NCBI RefSeq assembly: GCF_002224125.1
Contig: NZ_NCSM01000055.1
Coordinates: 364-64,363 of the forward strand
Origin: Streptomyces sp. NBS 14/10
GTDB lineage: Bacteria > Actinomycetota > Actinomycetes > Streptomycetales > Streptomycetaceae
DNA: 64,000 nucleotides
Direction of reading: 5' to 3'
This document shows positions 49,178-56,758 of this stretch, in pieces. Both the position numbers and the translations under genes were made by a program. Every line of letters begins with the position of its first letter. Position 1 is the first letter of the stretch. Under the pieces are notes generated by a model. The model was not told the DNA's origin and made no database searches. It saw only the letters and a list, made by a program, of their open reading frames with translations.

Positions 49178-50074
49178 TCACAACCGCCTGTCGGCGCCCT
49201 CCGTGGCCGGGATGTCGAGGATGGCGAGGAAGGCGGTGGCCGCGGGTGGGCGGCCGACGGAGCTCCAGATGACGTACTCGACGCGGGCCGGTGCGTCGGT
49301 GACCTCGATGGTGGTGACGCCGGTGAGCTGGGGTACGTACGCGGAGGGCAGCATGGCGATGGCCAGGCCCTGCTCGACCAGCCGGCCGATGAACTCCGCG
49401 GTGGTCACTTCGAAGGCGACGTCGCGGCCGAGGCCGGCGGCAGAGAAGGCCTGGTCGGACTGGGCGCGCCCGGCGGTTCCGGCCGGAAGGTCCACGAACA
49501 CCTCGGTGGAGAGCCTGCGAAGGTCGACCGCCGGCTCGTCGGCGAGCGGATGGTCGGGCGCGACCACGGCGACGAGCCGGTCACGGGCGAGTTCGTGGGC
49601 GGCGACGCCCTGGGGCCGCGATGTGGTCGGCAGCCCGAGGAAGGCCACGTCGAGGGCTCCTTGTTTGACCTGCTCGACGAGGTCTTCGCTCGCGCCCACC
49701 CGCAGCCCGATGCGCACCTGCGGATACCGCTGGCGGAAGTCGCGCAGCGCGCCCGGGATATCGACCGCGGCGACAGTGGGGATCAGGCCCACGGCGAGCC
49801 GTCCGCGTACCTCTCCGACGGCCGCGGCCACCTCGGCGGCCGCGCGCTCGGCGGCGTCCAGGCACTGGCGGGCGGCGGGGAGGAACGCCGCTCCGGCCGG
49901 GGTCAGCCGCACCCGGCGGCTGGTGCGTTCGAAGAGCCGCGCGCCCAACTCCTTCTCCAGGCGGGAGATTTGGTGGCTGAGGGCGGACTGGACGACCAGA
50001 CATCGTTCGGCGGCCCGGGTGAAGCTGTTGGTCTCGGCCACGGCGAGGACGTACCGCATCTGCTGAAGCTCCAT
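49178..50074 (-). CDS. LysR-family transcriptional regulator
   Basis: 298 residues: the LysR helix-turn-helix MELQQMRYVLAVAETNSFTR with AAERCLVVQSALSHQISRLE, then the effector domain (GRLAVGLIPTVAAVDIPGAL, LRRLSTEVFVDLPAGTAGRA, IGRLVEQGLAIAMLPSAYVP). It is divergent, 79 bp from a DMT transporter gene, a standard LysR arrangement in which one site controls both. The ATG at 50074 was chosen because LysR proteins start at MELQQM-like sequence; the frame extends further upstream without support. Confidence 0.92.
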   Translation of the reverse strand: MELQQMRYVLAVAETNSFTRAAERCLVVQSALSHQISRLEKELGARLFERTSRRVRLTPAGAAFLPAARQCLDAAERAAAEVAAAVGEVRGRLAVGLIPTVAAVDIPGALRDFRQRYPQVRIGLRVGASEDLVEQVKQGALDVAFLGLPTTSRPQGVAAHELARDRLVAVVAPDHPLADEPAVDLRRLSTEVFVDLPAGTAGRAQSDQAFSAAGLGRDVAFEVTTAEFIGRLVEQGLAIAMLPSAYVPQLTGVTTIEVTDAPARVEYVIWSSVGRPPAATAFLAILDIPATEGADRRL

Positions 50075-50153
50075 GGATCTATCTTCTATCGAGATCGATG
50101 AAGTGAAAAACATGTCTTGGACTCATTGATGACCGCGGCATGAGACTGCGAGC

Positions 50154-51083
50154 ATGACAAGTCCAGCGGCACAGAGAGCGTCCGGAGCACAGAGAGCTTC
50201 CGGCGGGCGCGCCGCCCTGACGGCGCTCGCTCCCGCGGTCTGGGGCACCACCTACGTCGTCACCACCGAACTTCTGCCCCCGGGGCACCCCCTGTTCGCG
50301 GGGCTCCTGCGGGCGCTGCCCGCCGGGCTGATCGCGCTGGCGATCACCCGGACGCTGCCGCGCGGGGCCTGGTGGGGAAAGGCCGCGGCGCTCGGTGTGC
50401 TGAACATCGGGCTGTTCCTCCCGTTGCTGTTCGTCGCGGCCGAACGCCTGCCGGGAGGCGTCGCCGCCACGCTGGCGGCGGCCCAGCCGCTGATCGTCGC
50501 CGTCCTGGCGGTCACCGTGCTCCGCGAGCGCCTTTCGGTCTGGCGCCTGCTGTGGGGTGTGACGGGCGTCGTGGGCGTCGGCCTGGTGGTGATCGGGCCG
50601 AACGCGGCGCTCGACGGCGTCGGGATCGTGGCGGGCCTCGCCGGCGCGGCCACGATGGCGCTCGGGGTGACGCTCACCAAGCGCTGGGGACGTCCCGCCG
50701 GGGTCGGTGCCACCGCGTTCGCCGGCTGGCAGCTCACCGCGGGAGGTCTGTTCCTGGTGCCGGTCACCTTCCTCGTCGAGGGACCGCCTCCCGCGATCGA
50801 CTCGACCGCCGCCCTCGGCTATCTCTGGCTGGGTCTTGTCGGCGGCCTGATCACCTACATCCTGTGGTTCCAGGGCATCACCACCCTGCCCGTCACCTCC
50901 GTCGCGGTGCTCGGCCTGCTCTCGCCGCTGGTCGCCGCCGTGCTCGGGGCCGTCGTACTCGACCAGACGCTCGGCCTGATCCAACTCGTGGGGTTCGGGC
51001 TCTCCCTCGCCGCGATCGTCGCGGGGCAGCTTCCCGCACCCGCCCGCGCACGCGACCGGCTTTCGACCGCACCCCAGAAATAA
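50154..51083 (+). CDS. EamA/DMT-superfamily transporter
   Basis: 309 residues, ten membrane segments with the two EamA domain repeats (ALAPAVWGTTYVVTTELLPP, GVAATLAAAQPLIVAVLAVT, LAGAATMALGVTLTKRWGRP, LPVTSVAVLGLLSPLVAAVL, LIQLVGFGLSLAAIVAGQLP). EamA proteins export amino acids or related metabolites. It is controlled by the divergent LysR gene, and the NmrA-like gene follows 23 bp downstream. Substrate unknown. Confidence 0.92.
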   Translation: MTSPAAQRASGAQRASGGRAALTALAPAVWGTTYVVTTELLPPGHPLFAGLLRALPAGLIALAITRTLPRGAWWGKAAALGVLNIGLFLPLLFVAAERLPGGVAATLAAAQPLIVAVLAVTVLRERLSVWRLLWGVTGVVGVGLVVIGPNAALDGVGIVAGLAGAATMALGVTLTKRWGRPAGVGATAFAGWQLTAGGLFLVPVTFLVEGPPPAIDSTAALGYLWLGLVGGLITYILWFQGITTLPVTSVAVLGLLSPLVAAVLGAVVLDQTLGLIQLVGFGLSLAAIVAGQLPAPARARDRLSTAPQK

Positions 51084-51106
51084 CCAAAAAACGGAAGGAT
51101 CTCGCA

Positions 51107-51961
51107 GTGCCGAACAAGAAGGCAGTCCTGGTCACGGGCGCGACCGGCGGCCAAGGCGGCGCCGTCGCCCGCAGCCTCCTCCACGCCGGCTGGGCGGTAC
51201 GCGCCCTCGTCCGCGACCCGGACAAACAGGCGGCCAAGGAGCTCAAGGCGCTCGGCGCGCACCTGGTCACCGGCGATCTGGACGACCCTCAGTCGCTGCG
51301 CGCGGCGGCGCGGGACGCGTACGGCGTCTTCAGCGTGCAGCCCGCCGATATGGCCGACCCCCGCCCCGAAGCCGAGGTGCGGCAGGGCAGGAACGTCGCC
51401 GACGCCGCCCGGGCCGCGGGAGTCGCGCACCTGGTCTACAGCTCCGTCGGCGGCGCCGAGCGCGGGTCCGGTGTCGCGCACTTCGAGACCAAGGCGGAGA
51501 TCGAGGCGCACATCGACGCCATCGGCGTACCCGCGACGGTGCTGCGGCCGGTGTTCTTCATGGAGAACTGGCCTTACCTGGTGCCGGAGGCGGTGAACGG
51601 GGAGCGGGTCGGTTCGCTCGCGCTGGACGCGGACACCCCGCTGCAGATGATCGCGCTGGCCGATATCGGCCGGATCGCCGCGGACGCGTTCGACAAGCCG
51701 GCCGAGTTCATCGGCAAGAAGATCGAGATCGCCGGGGACGAGCTGACCGTACGGCGGATCGCCGCGGTGTTCACCGAGGTCGACGGCGTACCGACGCGTT
51801 TCGAACGGCAGCCGGTCGACGAGCTGCGGGCCCAGGCCGAGCAGGCGGCGAACATGTTCGACTGGCTCAACGAGAAGGGCTACCAGGCCGATCTCGGCGC
51901 GCTCCGCGAGCGGTACCCGGAGCTGCTGACCCTCCAGGCGTGGCTGGGCAAGATCCGGTAG
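51107..51961 (+). CDS. NmrA-like NAD(P)-binding oxidoreductase
   Basis: 284 residues: a Rossmann start KKAVLVTGATGGQGGAVARS (GATGGQGG), then an NmrA-type extension (VFSVQPADMADPRPEAEVRQ, RPVFFMENWPYLVPEAVNGE, FIGKKIEIAGDELTVRRIAA) without the SDR catalytic Tyr-x3-Lys. It belongs to the NAD-dependent epimerase/oxidoreductase group. The start is a GTG at 51107 with GGAAGG upstream. It follows the transporter by 23 bp and precedes the ECF41-linked gene, and oxidoreductases and epimerases of this type are one class of known ECF41 partners (COE genes). Confidence 0.88.
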   Translation: MPNKKAVLVTGATGGQGGAVARSLLHAGWAVRALVRDPDKQAAKELKALGAHLVTGDLDDPQSLRAAARDAYGVFSVQPADMADPRPEAEVRQGRNVADAARAAGVAHLVYSSVGGAERGSGVAHFETKAEIEAHIDAIGVPATVLRPVFFMENWPYLVPEAVNGERVGSLALDADTPLQMIALADIGRIAADAFDKPAEFIGKKIEIAGDELTVRRIAAVFTEVDGVPTRFERQPVDELRAQAEQAANMFDWLNEKGYQADLGALRERYPELLTLQAWLGKIR

Positions 51962-51968
51962 GCGGGGG

Positions 51969-51995
51969 TGTCACGCTCGCGGGCCCGGCGGTGTC
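51969..51995 (+). promoter_or_regulatory. Probable ECF41-type promoter before the decarboxylase gene
   Basis: A -35 of TGTCACG (51969-51975) and a -10 of TGTC (51992-51995) with 16-bp spacing fit the published ECF41 promoter (TGTCACA, about 16 bp, CGTC) with one mismatch in each element. Transcription from here would give a leader of roughly 45 nt before the ATG at 52044. Confidence 0.7.
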
Positions 51996-52043
51996 TTCAT
52001 GCCGAACGAGCACACGTAGCAGGCACCTATATAAGGAGACACC

Positions 52044-52658
52044 ATGGCGCTGCGCATTCCGAAGGCCGAGCTCCCCACCGAGCTGCGGGAAAACCTGATC
52101 AAGCAGCTCGGCGCCGTGCCCGAGCCCGTCGAGGTGACCTTCAACAACCCCGACGTCGCCATGTCCAACCTGGAGTTCTCGGCCAAGCTGGCCGCGTGGG
52201 ACGCGGCCGACGCGAGTCTCAAGACGTTCGCGCACATGGCCGTCGCGGCGCAGGTCGGCTGCAGTTGGTGCCTCGACATCAACTACTTCGCTGCTCTGAA
52301 CGCGAATCTGGATCTGACCAAGGCGAGCCAGGTGCCGTGCTGGCGGGAGTCGGATGTGTTCACCCCGCTGGAGCGGGAGGTGCTGGCGTACGCCGAAGCC
52401 ATGACGAATACGCCGACGACCGTCACCGATGAGATGTCGGCGAGTCTGCTCGCCCAGCTCGGCGCGGCGGCGCTGGTCGAGCTGACCGCGTTCATCGGCT
52501 TCGCCAACCTGTCGACCCGGAACAACACCGCGAACGGGATCACCTCGCAGGGATACTCCGAGGCGTGCGAGATTCCGCTGGCCAAGCGGCCCGAGCAGAC
52601 CGGCGCGGCGTCGACGGCGTCAACAGCGTCGACGGCGTCAACGGCACCGACGGCATGA
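52044..52658 (+). CDS. Carboxymuconolactone decarboxylase family (AhpD-like) protein, ECF41 partner
   Basis: 204 residues. The AhpD-like redox motif lies in AAQVGCSWCLDINYFAALNA with Cys73 and Cys76, and SKTFAHMAVAA-like helices fit the all-helical CMD fold. Genes of this family are the 'C' in the COE (carboxymuconolactone decarboxylase, oxidoreductase, epimerase) set controlled by ECF41 sigma factors. Its last 16 codons are tandem repeats (ASTASTASTASTAPTA), and the stop overlaps the sigma factor ATG (ATGA), so the pair is coupled. AAGGAGA precedes its ATG. Confidence 0.92.
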   Translation: MALRIPKAELPTELRENLIKQLGAVPEPVEVTFNNPDVAMSNLEFSAKLAAWDAADASLKTFAHMAVAAQVGCSWCLDINYFAALNANLDLTKASQVPCWRESDVFTPLEREVLAYAEAMTNTPTTVTDEMSASLLAQLGAAALVELTAFIGFANLSTRNNTANGITSQGYSEACEIPLAKRPEQTGAASTASTASTASTAPTA

Positions 52659-52660
52659 CC
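52608..52660 (+). repeat. Three 18-bp tandem repeats over the decarboxylase 3' end
   Basis: gcgtcgacggcgtcaaca at 52608-52625 and 52626-52643, then a related 17-bp unit to 52660 containing the stop and the next gene's start. Confidence 0.85.
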
Positions 52661-53518
52661 GAGGACCCGTTCGTCACCCATCGCGGCCTGCTGTTCACGG
52701 TCGCCTACGAAATGCTCGGCTCGGCGGCCGACGCGGAGGATGTGCTCCAGGAGTCCTGGCTGCGGTGGGCCGACGTCGACCGTGCGCAGGTGCGTGACCC
52801 GCGCGCGTATCTCGTCCGGACCGTCACCCGGCAGGCGCTCAACCGGCTGCGGACGCTCTCCCGCAGCCGCGAGGACTACGTCGGCGAATGGCTGCCGGAA
52901 CCGCTGCTGACCAGCCCCGATGTCGCCGAGGACATCGAACTCGCGGAAAGCGTCTCGATCGCCATGCTGACCGTGCTGGAAACGCTCGGGCCGGCGGAGC
53001 GGGCGGTGTTCGTGCTCCGCGAGGTCTTCGAGATGCCGTACGGCGAGATCGCCGAGGCCATCGGGAAGTCCACGGCCGCGGTGCGGCAGATCGCGCGGCG
53101 GGCCCGCGAGCACGTGGCGGCCCGGCGGCCGCGGGTGCGGGTGAGCCGGTCGGAGCAGCAGGCCGTGGTGGAGCGGTTCCTGGTCGCGCTGCGCACCGGG
53201 CAGCTGCGGGAGCTGATGGAGATCATGGCGCCGGACGTGGTCCTGATCGCCGACGGTGGGGGGCTCGTACCCGCCGTACTGACTCCCGTCCACGGGGCCG
53301 ACGTGGTGGCGCCGATGCTCGCGCGCGCGAACCGGGTCGCCAGGGTCGAGACGACGACCGTATGGCTCAACGGCGCCCCCGCGGGCCGGATCGAGTTCGA
53401 CGGCGAGCCGGCCGCGGTGAGCCTCGCGGTGGAGGACGGGCGGGTCACCCGGATCTATGTGGTGCGCAATCCGCGGAAGCTGACGCGGCTGGACGAACCG
53501 TCCGAACTCGCCAGATAA
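52655..53518 (+). CDS. ECF41 sigma factor (SigJ-type) with SnoaL-like C-terminal domain
   Basis: 287 residues. Sigma-70 region 2 lies in DPFVTHRGLLFTVAYEMLGS to WADVDRAQVRDPRAYLVRTV, and region 4 in LGPAERAVFVLREVFEMPYG with EIAEAIGKSTAAVRQIARRA. A C-terminal domain of about 100 residues follows (RFLVALRTGQLRELMEIMAP onward). ECF41 members keep this SnoaL-like tail, which regulates activity, and carry the conserved WLPEPL (here GEWLPEPLLTS) and DGGG (IADGGGLV) motifs; both are present. The start is the ATG at 52655 overlapping the decarboxylase stop. Predicted targets: the decarboxylase gene, and perhaps the upstream NmrA-like gene. Confidence 0.95.
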   Translation: MTEDPFVTHRGLLFTVAYEMLGSAADAEDVLQESWLRWADVDRAQVRDPRAYLVRTVTRQALNRLRTLSRSREDYVGEWLPEPLLTSPDVAEDIELAESVSIAMLTVLETLGPAERAVFVLREVFEMPYGEIAEAIGKSTAAVRQIARRAREHVAARRPRVRVSRSEQQAVVERFLVALRTGQLRELMEIMAPDVVLIADGGGLVPAVLTPVHGADVVAPMLARANRVARVETTTVWLNGAPAGRIEFDGEPAAVSLAVEDGRVTRIYVVRNPRKLTRLDEPSELAR

Positions 53519-53541
53519 GCCCGCCCACGATCCGAACATCA

Positions 53542-53579
53542 GGGGCGTTCCGGGCAGCGGAAGCCGCCCGGAACACCCC
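53542..53579 (+). terminator. Hairpin terminator after the ECF41 gene
   Basis: ggggcgttccgggc (53542-53555) and gcccggaacacccc (53566-53579) pair at 13 of 14 positions across a 10-nt loop, 23 bp after the stop. Confidence 0.75.
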
Positions 53580-53636
53580 CCACCCCCAGCACGACTGCAA
53601 GCAAATGCTTGCAATAGTTAGCGCTGATGCGGCAGC

Positions 53637-54125
53637 ATGGAGGGCATGGCATCACTGAACGTCGGCACTCTCGGCGAGTTTCTGCGCGAGCAGAGGCGCG
53701 GCGCGCGGCTCTCGCTGCGCCAGCTCGCCGACGCTGCCGGGGTGTCCAATCCGTATCTGAGCCAGATCGAGCGCGGGCTGCGCAAGCCGAGCGCGGAGAT
53801 CCTGCAGCAGCTTGCGAAGGCGCTGCGGATATCCGCCGAGACGCTGTATGTGCAGGCCGGGATTCTCGATGAGCGGGAGCGGGACGAGACGGAGACGCGC
53901 AGTGTGATACTGGCCGATCCGTCGATCAACGAGCGGCAGAAGCAGGTGCTGCTGCAGATCTACGAGTCGTTCCGCAAGGAGAACGCACCCGACCCCGCCG
54001 CGGCCGACACCCCTTCGGGCGCCCCCACCGGCGCCGGCACCCCCGCTGGTACGTACGCGGGCACCGGTAAGCCCATCGGCACCCCCTCCGGCAGCGCCGA
54101 CGACGACGCCGAACCCTCGATTTGA
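53637..54125 (+). CDS. XRE-family helix-turn-helix regulator with low-complexity tail
   Basis: 162 residues: an N-terminal cro/C1-type HTH (LGEFLREQRRGARLSLRQLA, DAAGVSNPYLSQIERGLRKP SAEILQQLAKALRI) and a helical middle (NERQKQVLLQIYESFRKENA). The C-terminal 40 or so residues are Pro/Thr/Gly-rich (GAPTGAGTPAGTYAG...). A histone-like HBHA-type protein gene follows 18 bp later. It probably regulates that gene or itself. An ATG at 53646 (MASLNV) is an alternative start. Ligand unknown. Confidence 0.88.
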   Translation: MEGMASLNVGTLGEFLREQRRGARLSLRQLADAAGVSNPYLSQIERGLRKPSAEILQQLAKALRISAETLYVQAGILDERERDETETRSVILADPSINERQKQVLLQIYESFRKENAPDPAAADTPSGAPTGAGTPAGTYAGTGKPIGTPSGSADDDAEPSI

Positions 54126-54143
54126 TCCGGGAGGACCATCAGC

Positions 54144-54740
54144 ATGGCCATCACCGACGATGTGCGTAAGACGCTCACCGACCCGACCCCCCTGTACTTC
54201 GTGGCGGGCACGGCCGACCTCGCCGCCCAGAAGCTCAAGGAGGTCCCGTCGCTGGTCGAGAAGATCGTCGCCGAGGCCCCCGAGCGCTTCGCCGCCGTAC
54301 GGAACACCGACCCGAAGGCCGTTCAGGACCGGGTCAGCCAGCAGGCGAAGGACGCCCAGGAGAAGCTCACCGAGCTGCTGGGCACGCTCGACACCGACCT
54401 GAAGAAGCTCCGCGACACGGCGCAGGACCTGGCCCTCCAGGGCGTGGGCCGCGCCGCCGAGCTGGCCGTCAAGGCGCGGGAGCGGTACGACGAGGTGGCC
54501 GAGCACGGCCAGGAGGTCGTCAAGACCTGGCGCGGCGAGGCGGCCGAGGAGATGAACGAGGCGGCCGACGCCATCGCGCCCAAGGAGCGGCCGGTCACCG
54601 TCGCCGCCGAGCCGGCCAAGGACGCGACGGCGAAGACCGCGGTCAAGCCGGCGCCCGCCGCCAAGAAGGCCCCGGTCCGCAAGCCGGCCCCGGCTCCCGC
54701 CCCCACCGCGAAGAAGACCCCGCCGAAGCCTCAGGGCTGA
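54144..54740 (+). CDS. HBHA-like coiled-coil surface or nucleoid protein
   Basis: 198 residues. Residues about 15-130 are a long amphipathic helix (ADLAAQKLKEVPSLVEKIVA, DRVSQQAKDAQEKLTELLGT, ALQGVGRAAELAVKARERYD). The last 50 are a Lys/Pro/Ala tail (AKTAVKPAPAAKKAPVRKPA, PAPAPTAKKTPPKPQG) like mycobacterial heparin-binding hemagglutinin, whose Lys-rich tail binds sulfated glycans and DNA. No signal peptide is seen, as in HBHA. It could be a cell-surface adhesin or a nucleoid-binding protein. GGGAGGACC precedes the ATG. It follows the XRE gene by 18 bp and probably shares its transcript. Confidence 0.85.
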   Translation: MAITDDVRKTLTDPTPLYFVAGTADLAAQKLKEVPSLVEKIVAEAPERFAAVRNTDPKAVQDRVSQQAKDAQEKLTELLGTLDTDLKKLRDTAQDLALQGVGRAAELAVKARERYDEVAEHGQEVVKTWRGEAAEEMNEAADAIAPKERPVTVAAEPAKDATAKTAVKPAPAAKKAPVRKPAPAPAPTAKKTPPKPQG

Positions 54741-54853
54741 GGGTCGGGCGTTTACCCGAAGAGCACACCCAGGGCCGGGTACGCACTGCGTGCCCGGCCC
54801 TGGCAGCGGGTACGGTGGCCGATGGAACGCTTCCCATACATATCTTCTAGGCG

Positions 54854-55207
54854 GTGGACGGCGTGCTGGTGCAAGGCTTCAACCAACTGATGTACTGGGT
54901 CTCCTGGGGGCTGCTCCTGTTCAGCCTCTGCGCCTTCATCGACGCCGCGATCCGCCGCGAGGACGCCTACCGGGCCGCGGACAAGCAGAACAAGCCCTTC
55001 TGGCTGATCATCCTGGGCATCGCCGCCGCGGTGAACTTCTTCATGGGCATCTTCGACTTCCTGCCGATCATCGGGCTCATCGCGACCATCGTGTACTTCG
55101 TCGATGTGCGGCCCGCGCTCCGGCAGGTCTCGGGCGGCGGCCGCAACTGGCCGCGCGGCCGCGGCTCCAGCTCCGACGGTCCGTACGGCCCCTTCAACGG
55201 CCGCTAG
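54854..55207 (+). CDS. Small membrane protein (DUF2516 family)
   Basis: 117 residues with three hydrophobic segments: QLMYWVSWGLLLFSLCAFID, FWLIILGIAAAVNFFMGIFD and LPIIGLIATIVYFVDVRPAL. A hydrophilic Arg/Gly/Ser tail ends it. This matches the actinobacterial DUF2516 family of unknown function. The GTG at 54854 is my choice; another GTG at 54863 is possible. No clear regulatory site was seen. It is convergent with the RsbU-like phosphatase gene. Confidence 0.8.
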   Translation: MDGVLVQGFNQLMYWVSWGLLLFSLCAFIDAAIRREDAYRAADKQNKPFWLIILGIAAAVNFFMGIFDFLPIIGLIATIVYFVDVRPALRQVSGGGRNWPRGRGSSSDGPYGPFNGR

Positions 55208-55243
55208 CCCGCGCGGGCGGGCGGCCTGCGCGCCCCCGCCCCC

Positions 55244-55277
55244 GCCCGGGGGTCAGCCCCGCCCGGGTGTCAGCCCC
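55244..55277 (+). repeat. Tandem 17-bp duplication over the RsbU-like 3' end
   Basis: gcccgggggtcagcccc (55244-55260) and gcccgggtgtcagcccc (55261-55277) differ at one position; the second contains the stop codon (55270-55272) of the phosphatase gene. Confidence 0.85.
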
Positions 55278-56502
55278 GGTCGAGGAGCAGCACGGCCAGG
55301 TCGTCCGTCAGCTCCCCGCCGTTGAGCGCCCGCACCTCGGTGACGGTGTTGTCCAGCAGCTCCTCGCCGCGCAGCCCCGCCGTCAGCCCGCGGGCCACGA
55401 TGTCGACCATCCCCTCCTGGCCCAGCCGCTGTACGCCCTTCCCGACGCGCCCCTCGATGAGCCCGTCGGTGTACATCATCAGGCTCCAGGAGCCGCCGAG
55501 CTCGATCTCCCGGCGCGGCCAGCGGGCGCCCGGCAGCAGGCCGAGCGCCGGGCCGTTGTCGTCGGCGGGCAGCAGCCGGGGCGCGCGCCCGGCGCGTATC
55601 GCCAGCGGTGCGGGGTGGCCGGCCAGGCACACCCCGGCCCGCCGCCCGTCCGGTGCGATGTCGACGGTGCACAGGGTCGCGAAGATCTCTTCGTCGGCGC
55701 GCTCGTTCTCCAGGACCTGCTGCAGGGTGCCGAGCAGCTGATCGCCGCAGAGCCCGGCGAAGGTCAGGGCGCGCCAGGCGATGCGCAGCTCGACGCCGAG
55801 GGCGGCCTCGTCGGGGCCGTGTCCGCAGACGTCGCCGATCATCGCGTGGACGGTGCCGTCCGGGGTGCGGACCGTGTCGTAGAAGTCGCCGCCCAGCAGG
55901 GCGCGGCTGCGGCCGGGCCGGTAGCGGGCGGCGAAGCGCAGTCCCGAGCCCTGCAGCAGCGGGGTGGGCAGCAGCCCGCGCTCCAGCCGGGCGTTCTCCT
56001 GGGCGCGCAGCCGGGACTCGGTCAGCTGGCGCTGGGCGAGGTCGGAGCGTTTTCGTTCGACGGCGTAGCGGATGGCGCGGCTGAGCAGCCGTCCGTCCAG
56101 CTCGTCGCGGAAGAGGAAGTCCTGGGCGCCGACCCGTACGGCCTCGGCGGCGCGCTCCCCGTCCTCCACGGCGGTCAGTACCAGGACCGCGTGGGCGGGT
56201 GCGAGCCGCAGCACCGCGTGCAGGGCGTCGAGCTCGTCCTCGGCCTTCTTGCAGGGGCCGGGCAGGGCCAGGTCCAGCAGGATGCACTGGACGTCATCGG
56301 TGAGCAGCCGCTCGGCCTCGGTGAGATTGCGTGCCGTACGGATACGGACCCGGTTGCCCTCGGTGTCCAGCATTTCGGGGACGGTGAAGGAGCCGGCGGG
56401 GTCTTCCCCGATCACCAGCAGGGTGAGCCCGTTGTCGGGCGGCGCGGCAGGCAGGGCCTCGGTGGCCGGCGCCTCCAGCTGCCCGGTCGCGGGTACGGAC
56501 AT
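55270..56502 (-). CDS. RsbU-like PP2C phosphatase with response-regulator domain
   Basis: 410 residues. An N-terminal receiver-like domain (GLTLLVIGEDPAGSFTVPEM, the phosphoacceptor-like Asp in CILLDLALPGP) connects by a helix (RYAVERKRSDLAQRQLTESR) to a SpoIIE/PPM phosphatase domain. The PPM motifs are present: LLGGDFYDTVRTPDGTVHAM IGDVCGHGPDEAA, the metal Asp in SLMMYTDGLIEGRVGKGVQR, and a final DDLAVLLLDRG. Such proteins dephosphorylate anti-anti-sigma factors in sigma-B-like partner-switching modules. No anti-sigma or STAS gene is adjacent, so its partners are elsewhere. The receiver suggests regulation by a kinase. Confidence 0.9.
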   Translation of the reverse strand: MSVPATGQLEAPATEALPAAPPDNGLTLLVIGEDPAGSFTVPEMLDTEGNRVRIRTARNLTEAERLLTDDVQCILLDLALPGPCKKAEDELDALHAVLRLAPAHAVLVLTAVEDGERAAEAVRVGAQDFLFRDELDGRLLSRAIRYAVERKRSDLAQRQLTESRLRAQENARLERGLLPTPLLQGSGLRFAARYRPGRSRALLGGDFYDTVRTPDGTVHAMIGDVCGHGPDEAALGVELRIAWRALTFAGLCGDQLLGTLQQVLENERADEEIFATLCTVDIAPDGRRAGVCLAGHPAPLAIRAGRAPRLLPADDNGPALGLLPGARWPRREIELGGSWSLMMYTDGLIEGRVGKGVQRLGQEGMVDIVARGLTAGLRGEELLDNTVTEVRALNGGELTDDLAVLLLDRG

Positions 56503-56758
56503 CGCTCGATTCCTTCCCTCCCCCCGAGAGCGCGGCGCTCATTGAGAGGCGACCATAGCGCTAGGGCAGGCCCCAGCGGAATGACCTTCGGACAGCCACT
56601 TTTGTCATATGCCAAAGCCGTGAGGGGACTTGACGCGCCGGGGGACGGCCGTGGGATGACAAACATCACGCCTACGCGGGGCGAAATGACCGAATAGCCC
56701 CTCAGCTCCCGGCCCGGGCTCAGCTCCTGGCCCCGGCCGCGACCCTCGAGCCCCGGCC
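56503..56758. promoter_or_regulatory. 256-bp region between the RsbU-like and NlpC/P60 genes
   Basis: No gene is seen apart from a 13-codon frame that I do not accept. The upstream region of the RsbU-like gene occupies the left part. Two 18-bp tandem repeats (56701-56718, 56719-56736; unit type ctcagctcccggcccggg) lie next to the NlpC stop, with looser copies up to it. Confidence 0.6.
56701..56736 (+). repeat. Tandem 18-bp repeats just past the NlpC/P60 stop
   Basis: ctcagctcccggcccggg (56701-56718) and ctcagctcctggccccgg (56719-56736) match at 16 of 18 positions, 22 bp beyond the stop of the minus-strand gene at 56759; degraded units fill the gap up to it. Confidence 0.75.

Noticed and set aside
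49178..50113. Longer start for the LysR gene at 50113
   Set aside because: Family members begin at MELQQM; the extra 13 codons have no support and overlap the divergent promoter region.
56656..56697. Thirteen-codon frame in the region before the NlpC/P60 gene
   Set aside because: Too short, no ribosome-binding site and no conserved pattern; it lies in the upstream region of another gene.
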